This document shows, piece after piece, positions 35,757 to 44,681 of a stretch of DNA of 64,000 nt; position 1 is the stretch's first letter, and each line of letters begins with the position of its first letter. The DNA is from Paraburkholderia edwinii (lineage in GTDB: Bacteria; Pseudomonadota; Gammaproteobacteria; Burkholderiales; Burkholderiaceae), in contig NZ_CP080096.1 in the NCBI RefSeq assembly GCF_019428685.1, positions 2,790,001-2,854,000 of the forward strand. Reading direction: 5' to 3'. The notes under the pieces were generated by a model. That model searched no databases. It was not told the DNA's origin and saw only the letters and a program-made list of their open reading frames with translations. The position numbers and the translations under genes are program-made.

Positions 35757-36701
35757 ATGCATCTGCAAGGACAAACCGTCGGCGTGATCGCGCCGGCCGG
35801 CGTGCCCGATATGAACAACGTCGCGCGCGGTATTGCGCTACTGGAGAGCTGGGGGCTCGAGGTGCGGGTCGGCGCGCATGTGACGAAGCGCTTTCGCACC
35901 TTCGCCGGTACGCATGAAGAGCGCCGCGCGGACCTCGCATGGGCATTGACGGACCCGTCGATCGATATCGTATGGGTCGCGCGCGGCGGCTACGGCTGCG
36001 TGCATTGCCTGCCTGCGATTCCGCCCGCGCTGCCGCGCGAGAAAACGGTTATCGGCTTTTCGGATGCGACTTCCCTGTTCTGCGCGATGAGCGGCATGCC
36101 AAAGGCGCGGCTCATTCACGGACCGTCGCTCGGCAGTCTGGCCGCGCACGTCGACGACGCCTCACGGCAAAGCGTGCTGAACGCCCTGACTAACGGTGCT
36201 GCGGGCGTTGCGCCGGCCATTTCGCTGACCCACCTGCACGGACCGCAAACGCGCGTAAGCGGCCGCCTGCACGGCGGCAATATCACCACGCTCGCGAGCG
36301 TCGCCGGTACGCGCTGGCAGGCCGATTGCCGCGATGCGATCGTACTGCTCGAAGACATCACCGAGCTCGGCTATCGGCTCGACCGCAGCATCACGCTGCT
36401 CAAGGAAAGCGGCACGTTCGACGGCGCGCGCGCTTTCGTCTTTGGCGAGTTCGTGCGTTGCCCTGTACCTGAAGGCGCCGACTACACACTGCACGACATC
36501 TTCGTCGATCTGCTTGCGCCGTATGGTGTGCCGATCTTTGCCGGCATGCCGATCGGACATGCCGCGCAGAATGTTGCGTGGACGTATGGCGCGCCTGCGC
36601 ACATCGAAAACGGCCGTCTACTGCTCGATGCATCGCGCGATGCCAATACGGCCGATACGTCGGCGTCGCTGCTGTCAAGCTTGTCGAGCCCGTCAAAGTA
36701 A
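35757..36701 (+). CDS. LD-carboxypeptidase (peptidase family S66)
   Basis: The 314-residue cytosolic enzyme matches muramoyltetrapeptide LD-carboxypeptidases, which trim the terminal D-Ala from recycled murein tetrapeptides. Catalytic Ser is in 'IGFSDATSL', the Glu in 'VLLEDITELGYRLDR' and the His in 'GMPIGHAAQN'. 'VWVARGGYGC' is the substrate-loop motif. GGGA precedes the ATG at 35757. It is a stand-alone gene followed by a hairpin. Confidence 0.9.
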   Translation: MHLQGQTVGVIAPAGVPDMNNVARGIALLESWGLEVRVGAHVTKRFRTFAGTHEERRADLAWALTDPSIDIVWVARGGYGCVHCLPAIPPALPREKTVIGFSDATSLFCAMSGMPKARLIHGPSLGSLAAHVDDASRQSVLNALTNGAAGVAPAISLTHLHGPQTRVSGRLHGGNITTLASVAGTRWQADCRDAIVLLEDITELGYRLDRSITLLKESGTFDGARAFVFGEFVRCPVPEGADYTLHDIFVDLLAPYGVPIFAGMPIGHAAQNVAWTYGAPAHIENGRLLLDASRDANTADTSASLLSSLSSPSK

Positions 36702-37058
36702 ATACATCGGCCTTGCGTCGGCTTTACAGCGCGCGCGTTAACGGTGCGCGCTGTCCTCAACGCCGCGCACCAGCGCGGGGCTCACGCACCGCGCGCAATC
36801 ATCCTTCCTCTACGCACGCGCCGCGCCAGCGCATAAAGCACCGCGAACTGCAGGCGCTCGCCTGTATTGCTGTACCCGCCATTCATACGTAGATCCGCAC
36901 GCTGCCTTGCTAAACGCGATCAGGCACATCTCGCCGCAATGCCTTTGGCATGGTTCTCGCTCAAGTCGGCCGTCCTGGTGCAGGACACACACGACACAAC
37001 ACAGCACGTCATAACGCACAGCCTGGCCCACACGCAATCTCGCAACGGAGAACCATCG
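36702..37058. other. 357-base intergenic region with a hairpin
   Basis: GGTGCGCG (36743-36750) pairs with CGCGCACC (36764-36771) across a 13-base loop, a possible terminator for the LD-carboxypeptidase gene. The remainder precedes the MFS gene and shows no gene I can support; GGAG lies just ahead of the next ATG. Confidence 0.45.
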
Positions 37059-38348
37059 ATGAACACCCCTGTCCAGTCGCTCGATCACGCCGCATCGTCC
37101 GGCGTACGGTCCGCGACCTCCACGCGCTGGCTGCAGCTCGCGCTCGGTCTCGTCTGCATGATGTCGATCTCGAGCCCGCAATACGTGTGGACGCTGATGA
37201 CCAAGCCGCTGATGGCCAAGCTCGGCATCTCGCTGCCTGAAGTGCAGGTCACGTTTTCGATTCTCGTCTTTCTGCAGGCTTTCTTTTCGCCGTTCCAGGG
37301 CGCGCTGATCGATCGCTTCGGGCCGCGCCGGCTGATCTCGATCGGCACGCTGCTCGCGGGCGTCAGCTGGATGCTCGCGTCGCATGCGTCGAGCACGACG
37401 ATGCTGTACCTGACGTATGGCGGCCTCGGCGGTCTCGGCACCGGCATCGTGTATGTCGGCGTGGTCGGCCTGATGGTGCGCTGGTTTCCGGATCGCCGCG
37501 GCATGGCTGCCGGCGCAGTCGCAGCCGGTTACGGCATGGGCGCGATCGTCACGACGTTTCCGATTTCCGCCTCGCTCGCCGCGCACGGCATCGAATCGAC
37601 GCTGTGGTTATACGGCATGATCTTCGCCGCGATCGGCTTCGTCGCCTCGCAAGGACTGCGCGTGCCGCCGCAAGCGCAAGCCAGCACCGCGGGCGCGCCC
37701 CACGCGCCGTCGTTGTCGACCACGCGCGAATTCCGCCCGTCTGAAATGCTGAAGACGCCGATCTTCTGGCTCATGTTCGCGATGATGACGATGATGTCGA
37801 CCTCGGGCCTGATGGTCACGTCGCAGATGGCCAGCTTCGCGGCTGACTTCGGCGTCAGCAAGGTGCTTGTGTTCGGCCTCGCCGCGCTGCCGCTCGCGCT
37901 GACTATCGACCGCTTTACGAACGGCCTGACGCGGCCCCTGTTCGGCTGGGTGTCCGACAAGCTCGGTCGCGAAAACACGATGGCTTTCGCGTTTGCGCTC
38001 GAAGGCATCGCAATGACGCTGTGGCTGCTCACGCGCGACGACGCCGTGCTGTTCGTGCTGCTGTCGGGTGTCGTGTTCTTCGGCTGGGGCGAGATTTTCT
38101 CGCTGTTTCCGTCGACGCTGACCGACACGTTCGGCACGCGCTTCGCCACGGCTAACTACGGCTGGCTCTATATCTCGTTCGGCGTCGGCTCGATTTTCGG
38201 CGGCCCGCTAGCCGCGCTGCTGCATCAACATACCGGCAGCTGGGTGCCGGTGTTTGCGTGCGCGATCACGCTCGATATCGTGACCGCGGTGCTCGCGCTC
38301 TTCGTGCTGAAGCCGGCGCGCGCGAAGTTCGTTCGCGCGCAGCCGTAA
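37059..38348 (+). CDS. MFS transporter, oxalate/formate antiporter (OFA) type
   Basis: The 429-residue, 12-helix carrier shows the OFA-type N-terminus ('SSPQYVWTLMTKPLMAKLG') and 'FGWGEIFSLFPSTLTDTFG', the typical motif in the second half. The family exchanges oxalate for formate or imports other organic acids. No oxalate-degrading genes (frc/oxc) are nearby, so the substrate is open. GGAG precedes the ATG. It is convergent, nine bases apart, with the DUF4148 gene. Confidence 0.88.
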   Translation: MNTPVQSLDHAASSGVRSATSTRWLQLALGLVCMMSISSPQYVWTLMTKPLMAKLGISLPEVQVTFSILVFLQAFFSPFQGALIDRFGPRRLISIGTLLAGVSWMLASHASSTTMLYLTYGGLGGLGTGIVYVGVVGLMVRWFPDRRGMAAGAVAAGYGMGAIVTTFPISASLAAHGIESTLWLYGMIFAAIGFVASQGLRVPPQAQASTAGAPHAPSLSTTREFRPSEMLKTPIFWLMFAMMTMMSTSGLMVTSQMASFAADFGVSKVLVFGLAALPLALTIDRFTNGLTRPLFGWVSDKLGRENTMAFAFALEGIAMTLWLLTRDDAVLFVLLSGVVFFGWGEIFSLFPSTLTDTFGTRFATANYGWLYISFGVGSIFGGPLAALLHQHTGSWVPVFACAITLDIVTAVLALFVLKPARAKFVRAQP

Positions 38349-38357
38349 ACATCGGCA

Positions 38358-38702
38358 TCAGTAAGAACCGAACGTGTTTTCCCACACGCTGGTTGTCTTC
38401 GGCACCTTAACGTTTTCGCCGAGACAATCAGCGCGATACTTCACCTGGAGCCGCGATTCCGCTGCCTGAATATCCGACGGGTAGTAGTTATCGCCGCTCG
38501 CTGAAGGATCGTAGCCCACCGACTCCAGTTCACTCAGCTCCTGCATGAGTTGCGCATGCGTGACAGGCCCCGAGAGCGGCTTGAAAGGATAGTCGTTGCA
38601 TTCGTTCGGCGTCAGCTTGCCGCTTGCCGACGCCGCGCCGCTTGCGAGCAGCACGCAAAGCGCTACCGTGGCCTTGGTCGTTTTGATCCAGAAGGGTTTC
38701 AT
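38358..38702 (-). CDS. Small secreted DUF4148 protein
   Basis: The 114-residue product has a Sec signal peptide (cleavage after 'ASASG', about residue 26) and a DUF4148 domain ('THAQLMQELSELESVGYDP', 'YYPSDIQAAESRL'). DUF4148 proteins are abundant periplasmic or secreted proteins of Burkholderiaceae with no assigned function. Two mature cysteines are present. GGAG precedes the ATG. It is divergent from the small gene at 38935. Confidence 0.85.
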   Translation of the reverse strand: MKPFWIKTTKATVALCVLLASGAASASGKLTPNECNDYPFKPLSGPVTHAQLMQELSELESVGYDPSASGDNYYPSDIQAAESRLQVKYRADCLGENVKVPKTTSVWENTFGSY

Positions 38703-38839
38703 GTCGTCCGCTCCTTGCGGGATGTTGTGACAGTGCAAGGATGATCCGTACGACGTATCGAACCGCGATAAAACAGATGAACATTCTGTTAGGGTGACGC
38801 GGTTAGCCCGGCGATACCGGCCTCTCACGCGCCGGTTCC

Positions 38840-38855
38840 ATGAAACAAGTTTCAT
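38840..38855. promoter_or_regulatory. Inverted repeat ATGAAAC-AA-GTTTCAT
   Basis: A perfect 7+2+7 inverted repeat lies between the divergent DUF4148 gene and the small gene at 38935. The same architecture with the same AA centre occurs at 51014-51029 in front of the porin, and a weaker version at 47407-47422. Confidence 0.5.
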
Positions 38856-38934
38856 CTTTTCACTGTCCGACTTCCACGCTCGGCGCGCGGCTTCGCGCCC
38901 ATACTTCTGCCGTTCAGCAGCGGCAGGAGCCTAT

Positions 38935-39309
38935 ATGCACCACCCTATGCAAGTGGAACTCGTCAGCGACTACGGCGGCCAGGCGCTTCGTGTGACAATC
39001 GACCGCAGCGTGTCGATACTCGATGCGCCCGACCTCGATGCTCTGATCGAACATCTCGCGGTCTTGCGCGCAAAGATGAAGCCCGATATTCCACAGGAGA
39101 TTTCCCGCCAGCATCGATATGTGGTCGAAATCGATCCGTGCTGGTACACGGAGAAAAACCCTATATTCGAAGGTGCTGTGCTGTTTTTCCGGCATACGGG
39201 CTTCAACTGGACCGGCTTCGCCGTGCCGAAGGAAAGCCTCGTCAAACTGATCGACGCGCTGACCGAGCATGCCGACGCTTCTCACGAAACGTACAGCATG
39301 CCGAACTGA
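38935..39309 (+). CDS. Small conserved-looking protein of unknown function
   Basis: The 124-residue protein is soluble with mixed alpha/beta character, without a signal peptide or recognisable motif ('LDALIEHLAVLRAKMKPDIP' could be a helix; 'CWYTEKNPIFEGAVLFFRHTGF' strands). AGGAG precedes the ATG at 38935. An inverted repeat (38840-38855) lies 80 bases upstream, and a long hairpin follows the gene. I do not recognise the family. Confidence 0.75.
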   Translation: MHHPMQVELVSDYGGQALRVTIDRSVSILDAPDLDALIEHLAVLRAKMKPDIPQEISRQHRYVVEIDPCWYTEKNPIFEGAVLFFRHTGFNWTGFAVPKESLVKLIDALTEHADASHETYSMPN

Positions 39310-39654
39310 TTTCCCCTCCTCTTTCTCACCCCACTTCCGCCTGACATAGGCGGGCACGGCGCGACGCCGTCGCCCGCCTACGCGCACATGGGCGCCGTCC
39401 GTGCAGCGTTGCTCCCCTCCCGCTTTCTCCATTGCGCTCCACGAGACAATTGAGCGCGCAATTTTTCGCGTTTCTTCGACTGCATGTTTAGCGTGCTTAT
39501 CATCGCGTTTACGCGCCTGCTTGAAGCACGAACTCGCGTTCGCAATACAACGACAAGCAATCCGAAATATAAAGAATCGTTCACGTTGAAGGCGTTCCGC
39601 TGTTAGGTCGACTGGCCGATCATTCGCAACGTCCAACGTTCGGGGCTTGCCGAA
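39310..39654. other. 345-base intergenic region
   Basis: After the hairpin at 39347-39380 the sequence becomes less GC-rich toward the LysR start at 39655, as expected for its promoter region. No gene or further repeat can be supported. Confidence 0.5.
39347..39380. terminator. Long hairpin terminator after the gene at 38935
   Basis: TAGGCGGGC-ACGGCG pairs with CGCCGT-GCCCGCCTA, 15 base pairs with one bulged C and the loop CGA. It lies 38 bases after the stop codon. There is no T-run, but the stem is strong enough to block readthrough or protect the mRNA end. Confidence 0.65.
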
Positions 39655-40578
39655 ATGAATCAACTCCAGTCCATGCGTGTTTTTATGCGCGTCGTCGAAT
39701 TGAGCAGCTTTACGATCGCCTCGCGCCAGCTCGGCATGTCGGCGGCAGCGGTCACACGCAGCGTCAATATGCTCGAGGCGCATCTCAATACGCGTCTGAT
39801 CAATCGCTCGACACGCAGTCTTTCGCTAACCGAAGCGGGCGCACGTTATCTCGACGGCTGCCGCTCGATCGTTGCGAATGTCGACGAAATGGATGCGAAC
39901 CTCACGCGCACCGCGCATTCGCCGCACGGCACGGTGCGCCTCGCCGCGTCGACGACCTTCGCCAACACCGAACTCGTTGCGCTGCTCGCCGACTATCGCG
40001 CGGCCGAACCGGGTGTGGACTTCGAAGTCGCAACCTTCGAAGCGAATCTCGATCTGATTGATGGCGGCTTCGACGTCGGCTTCACCGACGACGACCGCCT
40101 CGTCGGCACTTCGCTGGTGGGCCGCACGCTGATGCAGTACCGCAGCGTGCTCGTTGCGTCCCCTTCCTATCTCGCCCGGCAAGGCACGCCGCTCAATCCA
40201 TCGATGCTCAATGCGCATGCGTTGCTGGGCCCCGCGAACGGCGCAGCCCGTGCATGGGAATTCGCCGATGCGCATGGCGCGTATCGCGTGCCCGTGCGCT
40301 ACAGTCTGCGCGCGACCAACACGGCGATGCTGCGCACAGCGGCATTGAGCCATATGGGCATCGCGCTGCTGCCCGCACCGACGGTCGTACGCGAACTCGC
40401 GAGCGGCGCGCTGTCGCTGGTGCTCGAACGCTTTCCCCTCAACGACGGCGCGCGCCATTTTTCGATTGTCTATTCCGGCCGCAATCATCTAACGGCCAAA
40501 GTGCGCGCTTTCGTCGACTTCACCGTTGCACGGTTCCGCTCCGACGAGCGCAAGACATCGTTACGCGCCGTCGCGTAA
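39655..40578 (+). CDS. LysR-family transcriptional regulator, CrgA-like group
   Basis: The 307-residue regulator has the HTH ('MRVFMRVVELSSFTIASRQLG'), the wing 'LINRSTRSLSLTEAGARYL' and an effector domain. It is in the same direction as, and 43 bases ahead of, the response-regulator and RND-efflux genes, so it may sit at the head of that transcript or regulate it. Confidence 0.93.
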   Translation: MNQLQSMRVFMRVVELSSFTIASRQLGMSAAAVTRSVNMLEAHLNTRLINRSTRSLSLTEAGARYLDGCRSIVANVDEMDANLTRTAHSPHGTVRLAASTTFANTELVALLADYRAAEPGVDFEVATFEANLDLIDGGFDVGFTDDDRLVGTSLVGRTLMQYRSVLVASPSYLARQGTPLNPSMLNAHALLGPANGAARAWEFADAHGAYRVPVRYSLRATNTAMLRTAALSHMGIALLPAPTVVRELASGALSLVLERFPLNDGARHFSIVYSGRNHLTAKVRAFVDFTVARFRSDERKTSLRAVA

Positions 40579-40621
40579 CGCCGCCCGCATCAATCGATGC
40601 ATCCGACGAGCTCGAGAGCGT

Positions 40622-41296
40622 ATGGCCAGAATCCTCACCATCGAAGACGACGAATGGGTCGTCGGCGACATCGTGCGCGCCCTGAGCGCCAGCGGACTCG
40701 CCGTCGACGTTGCGCGCACGGGGCGTGAAGGGCTCGTCAAGGCGATGTCCGACGCTTACGACGTGATCACGGTGGACCGCGTGCTGCCTGACCTCGACGG
40801 CCTCAAGATCGTCTCGACGATGCGCGGCGCCGGCATTGAAACACCGGTGCTCGTGATGAGCGCGCTGGACGGCGTCGAGCAGCGCATCGAAGGTTTGCGC
40901 GCGGGCAGCGACGACTATCTGATCAAGCCGTTTTCCGCCGATGAAATGTCGGCGCGCGTCGAAGTGCTGCTGCGCCGCCGCCCGCGCAACGCGCCCGAGC
41001 CGATCGTGTTGCGCGTCGGGCCGCTCGAACTGGATCGCATGCGCAGACGCGTAACGGCACGCGAGCGCAACATCACGTTGCAGCCCACGGAATTTCGCCT
41101 GCTCGAATTCATGATGCGACACGCGGGCCAGGTGATGACGCGCACGATGATTTTCGAGGGCGTCTGGGGCGGCCGCTACGACCCCGGCACGAACCTCATC
41201 GACGTGCATATCGGCCGCCTGCGCCGCAAGCTCGAAGCGGGCGGCGAGCCGCCGCTGATCCGCACGGTGCGCGGTTCCGGCTACCTGCTCGGCTAG
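40622..41296 (+). CDS. OmpR-family response regulator without an adjacent kinase
   Basis: The 224-residue protein has an intact receiver (Asp9/Asp10, phospho-acceptor Asp52 in 'ITVDRVLP', Lys in 'LIKPF') and an OmpR-type winged helix ('NLIDVHIGRLRRKL'). Its closest relative in the window is the regulator at 50144 (same 'LTIEDDE' start and 'YDVIT-DR-LP' block). No histidine kinase is encoded beside it; the RND efflux operon follows after 46 bases and is the likely target. Confidence 0.93.
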   Translation: MARILTIEDDEWVVGDIVRALSASGLAVDVARTGREGLVKAMSDAYDVITVDRVLPDLDGLKIVSTMRGAGIETPVLVMSALDGVEQRIEGLRAGSDDYLIKPFSADEMSARVEVLLRRRPRNAPEPIVLRVGPLELDRMRRRVTARERNITLQPTEFRLLEFMMRHAGQVMTRTMIFEGVWGGRYDPGTNLIDVHIGRLRRKLEAGGEPPLIRTVRGSGYLLG

Positions 41297-41342
41297 CTCG
41301 CTCCAGCATCCGAACCTTCGACCATCACACACTGCCTGCCCG

Positions 41343-44300
41343 ATGCTGAAGATCGTCCGCCTCGCGTTGACCCGGCCTTACACGTTTATCGTGCTGGCAT
41401 TGCTGATACTGCTGTTCGGCCCGCTCGCGGCGCTGCGCACGCCGACCGATATCTTTCCGGACATCCGCATTCCGGTTATCGCGGTGGTCTGGAATTACCA
41501 GGGCTTGCAACCGGACGACATGTCCGGCCGCATCATTACGTACTACGAGCGCACGCTTGGCACGACTGTCAACGATATTCAGCATATCGAGTCGCAATCG
41601 TTTCGCGGCTTCGGCGTCGTCAAGATCTTCTTTCAGCCGACGGTCGATATCCGCACCGCCACCGCGCAAGTAACGTCTGTCTCGCAGACCGTGTTGAAGC
41701 AGATGCCGCCCGGCACGACGCCGCCGCAAATTCTCAACTACAACGCGTCGACCGTGCCCGTGCTGCAGATCGCGCTGACCAGCGACAGGCTCGACGAACA
41801 GCAGCTGGCCGACTACGCGACGAACTTCATTCGTCCACAACTGCTGAGCGTGCCGGGCGTTGCGATTCCAACGCCCTACGGAGGCAAGATCCGCGATGTG
41901 CAAATTGACCTCGACCCGCTCGCGTTGCAACAGAAGCATTTATCAGCGCAGGATGTGGCGAACGCGCTCGCGCAGCAGAATCAGATCATTCCGGCCGGCA
42001 CCGAGAAGATCGGCCGCTTCGAATACAACATCCAGCTGAACAACAGCCCGCACCGCATTGCCGCGCTCAACGCGCTGCCGGTCAAGACCGTTGATGGCAC
42101 AACCATCTATATTCGCGACGTCGCGCACGTGCGCGACGGCTATCCGCCGCAGACCAACGTGGTGCGCGTTGACGGCCACCGCGCGGTGCTGATGAGCATC
42201 CTGAAGAACGGCAATGCGTCGACGCTCGATATCATCGCCGGCGTCAAGGCGAAGCTGCCGCGCATCGAGGCGACGCTGCCGCCGTCGCTCAAGCTCGTGA
42301 CGATGGGCGATCAGTCGACCTTCGTCAAAGGCGCGGTGAGCGGCGTGGCGCGCGAAGGGATTATCGCGGCGGCGCTGACTTCGCTGATGATCCTGCTCTT
42401 TCTCGGCAGCTGGCGCTCGACGCTGATCATTGCAGCGTCGATTCCGCTCGCCGTGCTAAGCGCAATCGCAGCGCTTGCCGCCACCGGCGAAACGCTCAAT
42501 GTGATGACGCTCGGCGGACTCGCGCTCGCGGTCGGGATACTCGTCGACGACGCGACTGTCACCATCGAAAACATCAACTGGCATCTCGAGCAGGGCAAGG
42601 ACGTGCGTAGCGCGATTCTCGAAGGCGCATCGCAAATCGTGCTGCCGGCGTTCGTGTCGCTGCTGTGCATCTGCATCGTGTTTGTGCCGATGCTGCTGCT
42701 CAACGGCATTGCGCGCTTTCTGTTTGTACCGATGGCCGAATCCGTAATCTATGCGATGGTGGCGTCGTTTATCCTGTCGCGCACGTTTGTGCCGATGATG
42801 GCGCAATATCTGCTGCGCGCGCATGCATCCGGCGGGCATGCGTCGGGTGAACTGGCCGCCGTGATGGCTACGCATGGCGGCGCTTCGCACCCGCCGCACG
42901 ACGCACATCACGCGCACGGCCCGCAGCTCCCGCAGCCTGCGCATCGCCTCGCCCACAAACCACCGCGCAATCCGCTCGTGCGCTTTCAGCGCCTGTTCGA
43001 GCGCGGTTTCAACTCGGTGCGCGGCACGTATCGCGCGCTGCTCGGCGCCGCGCTAACGAATCGCAAGCGTTTTCTGATCGGTTTTGCGCTGGCCGTCGCG
43101 TCTTCGCTGCTGCTCGTGCCATGGCTTGGCCGCAACTTCTTTCCGAATGTCGATTCGGGCGAAATCGAGATTCACTTTCGCGCGCCGATCGGCACGCGCA
43201 TCGAAGATACCGCCGCGCTGGCCGATCACATCGAAGCAGCCGTGCGGCAAACCGTTCCGCCCGAAGAACTGGCCAATATCGTCGACAACCTCGGTTTGCC
43301 GAACAGCGGCATCGACCTCGCGTACAACAACAGCGGCACGACCGGCCCGCAGGACGGCGACATCTACGTGACGCTCGCCGCCGATCACGCGCCGACAGCC
43401 GACTATGTGCGCACGCTGCGCGCCACGCTGCCGCATGCGTTTCCGGGCACCACATTTGCCTTCCTGCCTGCCGATATCGTGAGCCAGATCCTGAACTTCG
43501 GCGCGCCCGCGCCGATCGACGTGCAGGTGTCGGGGCCCGACGAGGCCGCAAATCGCCGCTACGCGGTCGAACTGCTGCGCCGCATTCGTGGCGTGACCGG
43601 CATTGCGGACACGCGCATCCAGCAGGCGTCGACCTATCCGCAGTTCACCGTTGCCGTGGATCGCTCGCGCGCCGACCAGCTGGGCATCACCGAAGACAAC
43701 GTCACCGATTCGCTCGTCGCGAGCCTGACCGGCACGGGTCAGGTCGCGCCGGCGTTCTGGCTCAATCCGCGCAACGGCGTGTCGTATCCCATCGTCGCGT
43801 CGACACCGCAATACCGGATGACCTCGCTTTCCAGCCTCGAAAATCTCACGGTGACGGGCGCCGACGGCCGCGCGCAGTTGCTCGGCGCGATCGCGAGCGT
43901 CACGCGCGGCGTGGGCGACCTCGTCGTCTCGCACTACAACATCGAACCGCTCTACGACGTGTTCGCCACGACGCAGCGCGCCGACCTCGGTTCCGTCGCA
44001 TCGGGCATCGAAGGCATCCTGCACGCGACCGCGCACGATGTGCCGAAAGGCGCGCGCGTCACGCTGCGCGGCCAGGTGCAGACGATGAACAGCGCTTTCA
44101 CGGGCCTGCTGCTCGGCCTGGTCGGTGCGATCGTGCTGATCTTTCTGCTGATCGTCGTCAACTTCCACTCGTGGAGCGATGCGGGCGTGATCGTCGGCGG
44201 CTTGCCGGCGGCGCTCGCGGGCATCGTCTGGATGCTGTTCGCGACGCATACGCCGCTCTCCGTGCCTGCGCTGACAGGCGCGATTCTGTGCATGGGCGTC

Positions 44301-44681
44301 GCGACGGCCAACAGCATTCTCGTCGTAACCTTCGCGCGCGAGCGGTTGCGCGCAACCGGCGATGCGCGTATCGCCGCACTCGAAGCAGGCTTTACGCGCT
44401 TTCGCCCGGTGTTGATGACGGCACTCGCCATGATCATCGGCATGGCGCCGATGGCGCTCGGACTCGGCGACGGCGGCGAGCAGAACGCGCCGCTCGGCCG
44501 CGCGGTAATCGGTGGTCTGTTGTGCGCAACCTGCGCGACGCTGCTCGTGGTGCCGGTGCTATTCAGCATCGTTCACCGAAACGATGCGCACGACCCCAAT
44601 GTGCCCGCGCACACCGACGCCGATCCGGATTCCGATTCAACCGGTTCTGATTCCGCAAAAGGAAACGCCCATGTCCACTGA
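41343..44681 (+). CDS. RND efflux transporter permease (HAE type) with His-rich loop
   Basis: The 1112-residue inner-membrane pump has the 12-helix RND layout. The proton-relay pair Asp402-Asp403 in 'AVGILVDDATVTIENI' marks it as a drug-type (HAE) rather than heavy-metal (HME) permease. Between helices 6 and 7 it carries an unusual cytoplasmic insert (about residues 494-542) rich in His, Pro and Ala, and its C-terminus is also His/Asp/Ser rich. It expels substrates with the adaptor and outer-membrane factor encoded next; the gene order permease-adaptor-channel is unusual. Its end overlaps the adaptor start by 11 bases. Confidence 0.93.
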   Translation: MLKIVRLALTRPYTFIVLALLILLFGPLAALRTPTDIFPDIRIPVIAVVWNYQGLQPDDMSGRIITYYERTLGTTVNDIQHIESQSFRGFGVVKIFFQPTVDIRTATAQVTSVSQTVLKQMPPGTTPPQILNYNASTVPVLQIALTSDRLDEQQLADYATNFIRPQLLSVPGVAIPTPYGGKIRDVQIDLDPLALQQKHLSAQDVANALAQQNQIIPAGTEKIGRFEYNIQLNNSPHRIAALNALPVKTVDGTTIYIRDVAHVRDGYPPQTNVVRVDGHRAVLMSILKNGNASTLDIIAGVKAKLPRIEATLPPSLKLVTMGDQSTFVKGAVSGVAREGIIAAALTSLMILLFLGSWRSTLIIAASIPLAVLSAIAALAATGETLNVMTLGGLALAVGILVDDATVTIENINWHLEQGKDVRSAILEGASQIVLPAFVSLLCICIVFVPMLLLNGIARFLFVPMAESVIYAMVASFILSRTFVPMMAQYLLRAHASGGHASGELAAVMATHGGASHPPHDAHHAHGPQLPQPAHRLAHKPPRNPLVRFQRLFERGFNSVRGTYRALLGAALTNRKRFLIGFALAVASSLLLVPWLGRNFFPNVDSGEIEIHFRAPIGTRIEDTAALADHIEAAVRQTVPPEELANIVDNLGLPNSGIDLAYNNSGTTGPQDGDIYVTLAADHAPTADYVRTLRATLPHAFPGTTFAFLPADIVSQILNFGAPAPIDVQVSGPDEAANRRYAVELLRRIRGVTGIADTRIQQASTYPQFTVAVDRSRADQLGITEDNVTDSLVASLTGTGQVAPAFWLNPRNGVSYPIVASTPQYRMTSLSSLENLTVTGADGRAQLLGAIASVTRGVGDLVVSHYNIEPLYDVFATTQRADLGSVASGIEGILHATAHDVPKGARVTLRGQVQTMNSAFTGLLLGLVGAIVLIFLLIVVNFHSWSDAGVIVGGLPAALAGIVWMLFATHTPLSVPALTGAILCMGVATANSILVVTFARERLRATGDARIAALEAGFTRFRPVLMTALAMIIGMAPMALGLGDGGEQNAPLGRAVIGGLLCATCATLLVVPVLFSIVHRNDAHDPNVPAHTDADPDSDSTGSDSAKGNAHVH

